A stretch of 8,370 nucleotides of DNA from Blastocatellia bacterium (GTDB taxonomy: Bacteria > Acidobacteriota > Blastocatellia > Chloracidobacteriales > JADJPF01): positions 1 to 8,370 of the forward strand of contig JAEUQL010000150.1 in assembly GCA_016789295.1 (NCBI GenBank). Reading direction: 5' to 3'. Each line of letters opens with the position of its first letter. Position 1 is the first letter of the stretch. Positions 4,640-8,370 of the stretch are shown here, piece after piece. Below the pieces are notes generated by a model that was not told the DNA's origin, searched no databases, and saw only the letters and a list, made by a program, of their open reading frames with translations. Made by a program: the position numbers and the translations under genes.

Positions 4640-6024
4640 ATCTTTATCCCATACTTCTCAAGTCGTCTGTAAAGTGATGTTCGGCTCAACCCCAGAGACT
4701 CGGCTACTTTTGAAATATTTCCTGCATGAAACTTGAGTGATTTCAGTATCATTGCCTTTTCAAGTTCATCTATTGTCATGCTCCCTACTTCGGGTAGGCT
4801 GTCGAAAACTTCTTTTTTTGTTTCTGGAGATTCCATCTGTAAACATATAGCAAAGTCATCACGGTCAAGCTGGTCAGAGCTACAAACCAACACAACTCTT
4901 TCCAACAAATGTTTTAACTGCCGAATGTTGCCTGACCAGTCTAATCCTTGTAGCCATTGCATAGCTCTGTCAGTGATCTTTAAACTTTCTCTACTATAAG
5001 TATTTGCAAGTTTAGTCAAAAAGTGTCTAGCAATAATTGGTATATCGTCTGGACGCTCTCTTAGTGGCGGGATGTGGAGTGCTATTAAGTTGAGCCGGTA
5101 AAGAAGGTCTTCCCTAAAAGTTCCTTTTGATACCATCTCGTTTAAGTTTCTGTTGGTTGCTGAAATTACTCTTACATCTACAGTCTTGGTAACACTTGAA
5201 CCCAATACTTCATAGGTACGATCTTGCAAGACTCTGAGCATCTTTACCTGAGAACTTGGGTCGAGATCTCCTATCTCATCTAAAAATATCGAGCCTCCTG
5301 CAGCAAGTTCAAACCTCCCTTTGCGGTTCTGATGAGCATCAGTAAATGCACCCTTAATATGTCCAAACATTTCGCTTTCAAAAAGTGAAACTGGTATTCC
5401 ACCAAGATTTACTTTGATGAAAGCTCCATCTCTACGTTTGCTGTTATGATGAATTACTGATGCAAGTATCTCTTTGCCAGTCCCACTTTCACCGGTAATT
5501 AGTACCGATGCATCTGTAGAACTGACACGACAAGCCAACTCAAGTATTTTGAGGAACTTTGGATCTGTACCAACTATATCTCGAAGATTATATATTTTTT
5601 CTAACTGTTCGCGTGTTAGAGCTTGTTCTTGTTTTTTTGTAGAAGCATCTACCAGACCCAGCACTGTTGCAACTGATTGAAGGATCTGTTGGTTTGTCCA
5701 AGGCTTGGTAATAAAGTCAGAAGCACCCAGTTGAATTCCTTTGACAGCAAGTGAAATCGAACCCCAAGCTGTTATTAGTATTATAGGAAGGTCTGGATAC
5801 TGGAGCTTGATCTGCTGTAGTAACTGCAATCCTTCCTGTCCAGAAGTTTGCCTGGAGAAGTTCATATCTTGTATTACAAGCTCCACCTTCTCTTTTGCTA
5901 ATACGTCCAGAGCTGTGTTAGGTGAATCTGCTACCAAGCTAACATAGCCAGCCTGTTTCAGAAGCAATGAAAGAGAGATAGTTACTGAACTATCATCATC
6001 TACTATAAGAACTCTAACACCCAT
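4636..6024 (-). CDS. NtrC-family sigma-54-dependent response regulator
   Basis: A 462-residue enhancer-binding protein that would use ATP to open promoters held by sigma-54 RNA polymerase. The receiver domain covers residues 1-120: D9-D11, phospho-acceptor D53, T85, K107-P108. The AAA+ domain covers about 150-385: Walker A GESGTGKE (178-185), L1 loop GAFTDA (225-230, usually GAFTGA), Walker B GGSIFLDEIG (243-252), arginine-finger region FREDLLYRL (303-311) and WSGNIRQL (363-370, usually WPGNVREL). A Fis-type helix-turn-helix occupies 430-460 (NISKVAESLGLSRTSLYRRL). The gene begins 28 bases after the permease stop. Tandem AGGAG sequences (6054-6050 and 6045-6041) lie upstream, but the nearer is 16 bases from the ATG, longer than usual. 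It overlaps the kinase gene by four bases. By analogy it may activate the transporter operon that carries it; no enhancer or -24/-12 site is visible, since the operon start is outside. Confidence 0.95.
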   Translation of the reverse strand: MGVRVLIVDDDSSVTISLSLLLKQAGYVSLVADSPNTALDVLAKEKVELVIQDMNFSRQTSGQEGLQLLQQIKLQYPDLPIILITAWGSISLAVKGIQLGASDFITKPWTNQQILQSVATVLGLVDASTKKQEQALTREQLEKIYNLRDIVGTDPKFLKILELACRVSSTDASVLITGESGTGKEILASVIHHNSKRRDGAFIKVNLGGIPVSLFESEMFGHIKGAFTDAHQNRKGRFELAAGGSIFLDEIGDLDPSSQVKMLRVLQDRTYEVLGSSVTKTVDVRVISATNRNLNEMVSKGTFREDLLYRLNLIALHIPPLRERPDDIPIIARHFLTKLANTYSRESLKITDRAMQWLQGLDWSGNIRQLKHLLERVVLVCSSDQLDRDDFAICLQMESPETKKEVFDSLPEVGSMTIDELEKAMILKSLKFHAGNISKVAESLGLSRTSLYRRLEKYGIKI

Positions 6025-6052
6025 TTTGATTTACTATTTACTCCTACTACTC

Positions 6053-7354
6053 CTAGTCGCAATGTAATGCTTCTGCAGGTTTGACCTTTGCTGCAAGATA
6101 GCTTGGATATGCTGCACACAAAAAGGTTAGCAAATAGATAAAGATACAAGAAGCCAAAAAGCTAGAAAAAAATAGCTGTAAAGCACTTAAATTACTAGCC
6201 TCTGCTAGAAACTTTCTTTCAAATCTTGTTACTGAAAACATATTTAGAAGGTCTATGTTGAGAAGATAGAGGTTAGCAACCAAGACTGATCCTAGTAATA
6301 AGCCTAACAAAGTTATGATAGTTACTTCTCCTAAAATTTGCTTATATATATCTAAACTTGTTGCACCATTTGCTCTTCTTAAACCTATCTCTTTGGTTCT
6401 TTGGGTAATACTTTGCCACAGTACTCCAATTAAACCGAAGGCTACCATCAGTACTAGAAAAACTCCTACGAGGCCCATTGAAATTATAGGCCCTATTAAA
6501 CGTTTTATTTTCTTGACTCTCATCTCTGAAAGTAGTTCCAGGTGGTATGTATAACTTGGATTTTCTTGGTTGAGTTTTTTAAGAATCTGTTCCTCAAAAT
6601 CTACTGTAGTCCCAGGCTTGAGTCTCACCAATAGACCTGGGTTGTATACCTGCTCGCTCGACCTTACAAGCCTAAACATGAAATTTTTAGGCTCTGCAAG
6701 ATCCCCACCTTCACGATATTCTGAAATAACCCCTATAACTCTAAATTTTCCTTGATTCATACTAGACTGAGCATCTGTCTCTTTTTTTTCACTTATAATA
6801 ACTTTACCCGTAGCATCTTCTGAACCAAATATCTGCTTTGCAAAACGCTCATTTATAACAATAGGAGTTTCCGTTAGTAGCTTATCTTCTTCTAAAAACC
6901 ATCTTCCTTGAACCTGTTTGAGTCTCATTACAGCAGCAAAATCTGTGTCAACAAGAGTTGTTAAAGAACTAAACTCGGTGTTTTTGTAGGTAAAAGAGAT
7001 CACCATAGAACCATAATTGTGTGGGACTTGCCCAGCATAAGCAACAGTCTCAACTTCACTAAGCTCTTTGAGTGCACGTTTGAGAAGCCCTATCTTTTTG
7101 TAGTTGTCCTCTTTTTGGTTATCAGACTTATCTCTGTATGCATCTATTTGGATTGGATAAAAGTTATCTGTGTATACATCAATACTAATTACATTCTCAT
7201 AGTCATAGCCAAGAGGACTTATGTAGTTTTTTAGGTAATAGATTGCAAAGACAGCAACTATAAAAACTACTAAGAGAGACAGAGCTATTTCGGTAACAAC
7301 AAATATATTTGCTCTCTTTCTATTCCAGACTATTTTCAAAAGATGCTTGATCAT
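6053..7354 (-). CDS. MacB/FtsX-type ABC transporter permease (second of a pair)
   Basis: A 433-residue inner-membrane subunit of a MacB-type (type VII) ABC system, which couples ATP hydrolysis in the cytoplasm to work on the periplasmic side rather than carrying substrate through itself. Helix 1 is at about 17-42, a large periplasmic MacB_PCD domain at about 45-280, and three helices at about 286-312, 341-363 and 393-418. The FtsX signature RTKEIGLRRANGAT (319-332) precedes helix 3 and the C-terminus is AAYPSYLAAKVKPAEAL. I set the start at the ATG at 7354-7352: it has an AGGAGG Shine-Dalgarno (7366-7361, six bases away) and overlaps the upstream stop as ATGA. An ATG 17 codons further up is in frame but lies within the upstream gene. 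No ATPase domain is fused, so a separate ATPase must be encoded elsewhere. Confidence 0.93.
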   Translation of the reverse strand: MIKHLLKIVWNRKRANIFVVTEIALSLLVVFIVAVFAIYYLKNYISPLGYDYENVISIDVYTDNFYPIQIDAYRDKSDNQKEDNYKKIGLLKRALKELSEVETVAYAGQVPHNYGSMVISFTYKNTEFSSLTTLVDTDFAAVMRLKQVQGRWFLEEDKLLTETPIVINERFAKQIFGSEDATGKVIISEKKETDAQSSMNQGKFRVIGVISEYREGGDLAEPKNFMFRLVRSSEQVYNPGLLVRLKPGTTVDFEEQILKKLNQENPSYTYHLELLSEMRVKKIKRLIGPIISMGLVGVFLVLMVAFGLIGVLWQSITQRTKEIGLRRANGATSLDIYKQILGEVTIITLLGLLLGSVLVANLYLLNIDLLNMFSVTRFERKFLAEASNLSALQLFFSSFLASCIFIYLLTFLCAAYPSYLAAKVKPAEALHCD

Positions 7355-8370
7355 TTTGCTCCTCCTTTTAGTGCTAGTGCGGGTGGCAAACCAGACATTC
7401 TCCAAGCTGGGTAGACACCAGATATTAATGAAAATATCAATGTTATTACTAGCCCAGAGAAAAACACTCTGTAGTTGATCTCTAGATCTGCGCTGAATAG
7501 TAGATAAGTTCCGTTCATAAGCCAGAAGATGAAGCGCGTAACTAGAAGAGCTAAAATAGCACCAAGGGTTGTGAGTATAGTGTTCTCAATCAAAAACTGT
7601 AGAGTAAGTGTCCAACTTGAAGCTCCAAAAGCTTTTCTTACACCTATTTCAGACGCACGTTCCATTATTCTATTTGTATTTATACTAATCAGGTTAACTG
7701 TTGGCAAAATCACAAATAATACTGTAATAAGTGTTATATATGATAACAGTTTATTGACTGGTGCAGGCTCTTCTACCTTTGCATTTATATAAAGCCGGGC
7801 AAGCTGTTCTACTGTATTGTTAAGATTTACAGAAAAGCTGTTAATGCCTTTATACCCGGATAGATCTACACGTTTGACTGCAGATTGAAACTCTTCTCTG
7901 ATCAGTGGTATATCTGCTCTGCTCTTTGCTAGTAACACTGCACTGAAATTTCCAGTAAGATCCTTTTTCTGGACAACATTTACTGGAGGAGTCATGGAAA
8001 TCCAGATATCGGCATAAGTTGCCTGTCTCAATGGAGATGTATTTTTAACAACACCCACAACACGATAAGTTTTATGCTGAACCGTTATAGTTTGACCGAT
8101 AGCAGATTTATCTTGAAAAAAAGACTCTTTTTTTGACTCATTGATCACAGCAACATTACTTGCATTGTTTACTTCATCTTTTGTAAAACCATCTCCTTCT
8201 ACAAAGTCAAAATCAAAGACTTCCCAGTATTCTGCATTGGTCTGTTTAACAACAGAAAAGTCTTTTTTACCATTTATGTATGATATTTGAGCAGGGAAGA
8301 AGGCGAAAATGGCCATTGCTTCAACACCATTTGTACCCCGCACATATTTATCTAGAAAGCCATACCCAAC
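7351..8370 (-). CDS. MacB/FtsX-type ABC transporter permease (first of a pair, 5' end outside window)
   Basis: The frame is open through the right edge of the window (first visible residues VGYGFLDKYV), so a GTG at 8343 is only an internal valine codon and the true start lies beyond 8370. The visible 339 residues begin within the periplasmic MacB_PCD domain, which includes a conserved IGQTITVQHKTYRVVGVVKN. Three transmembrane helices follow the domain. The FtsX signature RASEIGVRKAFGAS and the C-terminal GVYPAWRMSGLPPALALKGG are both present. The first helix and N-terminus are missing. The gene ends KGGAK, and those codons double as the Shine-Dalgarno of the next permease, which it overlaps by four bases. 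The pair probably forms a heterodimer; the ATPase and membrane-fusion partner would be expected upstream of the window. Confidence 0.92.
   Translation of the reverse strand, partial: VGYGFLDKYVRGTNGVEAMAIFAFFPAQISYINGKKDFSVVKQTNAEYWEVFDFDFVEGDGFTKDEVNNASNVAVINESKKESFFQDKSAIGQTITVQHKTYRVVGVVKNTSPLRQATYADIWISMTPPVNVVQKKDLTGNFSAVLLAKSRADIPLIREEFQSAVKRVDLSGYKGINSFSVNLNNTVEQLARLYINAKVEEPAPVNKLLSYITLITVLFVILPTVNLISINTNRIMERASEIGVRKAFGASSWTLTLQFLIENTILTTLGAILALLVTRFIFWLMNGTYLLFSADLEINYRVFFSGLVITLIFSLISGVYPAWRMSGLPPALALKGGAK

Noticed and set aside
7355..7405. 17-codon N-terminal extension of the second permease from an ATG at 7405
   Set aside because: It lies within the upstream permease and lacks its own ribosome-binding site, whereas the ATG at 7354 has AGGAGG six bases away and an ATGA coupling overlap.
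8341..8343. GTG as start codon of the first permease
   Set aside because: The frame stays open to the window edge, and the protein would lack helix 1 and the start of the periplasmic domain; the gene is simply truncated by the window.

Overview
The window is AT-rich bacterial DNA with two gene blocks that converge on a roughly 690-base non-coding stretch. No gene identifies the species. A KdpE-type regulator, a PP2C phosphatase with a PilZ-like tail, and paired MacB/FtsX-type permeases next to an NtrC/NtrY-type pair recall Acidobacteriota or Bacteroidota-like genomes. That is an impression from gene families, not a placement.

Plus strand, 1-2644: the last 41 codons of a histidine kinase overlap (ATGA) a KdpE-like OmpR-family response regulator. 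Next come a small two-helix membrane protein with an N-terminal four-cysteine zinc ribbon and a PP2C serine/threonine phosphatase with a 140-residue C-terminal extension that looks like a degenerate PilZ domain. Gaps are short (70 and 79 bases), so the four may be co-transcribed. No kdpFABC potassium-pump gene is visible.

Intergenic region, 2645-3337: this is the most unusual part. After two small hairpins and an AT-rich stretch there is a GC-richer, highly structured island (about 2865-3057). Its order of hairpins and its unpaired segments look like a HEARO RNA, the omega-RNA guide scaffold of IscB nucleases. No iscB gene follows. The island and a short ORF lie between 8-bp perfect inverted repeats (2865-2872 and 3202-3209), so the whole looks like a 345-bp nuclease-less derivative of an IscB/IS200-IS605-type element. 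Just beyond it is a short stretch resembling the end of an IS3-family OrfA.

Minus strand, 8370-3338: transcribed leftwards, a 5'-truncated MacB/FtsX-type ABC permease overlaps (ATGA) a second such permease. A sigma-54-type NtrC-like response regulator follows, then a membrane-anchored PAS histidine kinase that starts at TTG and overlaps the regulator (TTGA). The likely logic is that the kinase senses a membrane or intracellular signal and the regulator activates sigma-54 transcription, probably including its own transporter operon. The ATPase and any membrane-fusion partner would lie outside the window.
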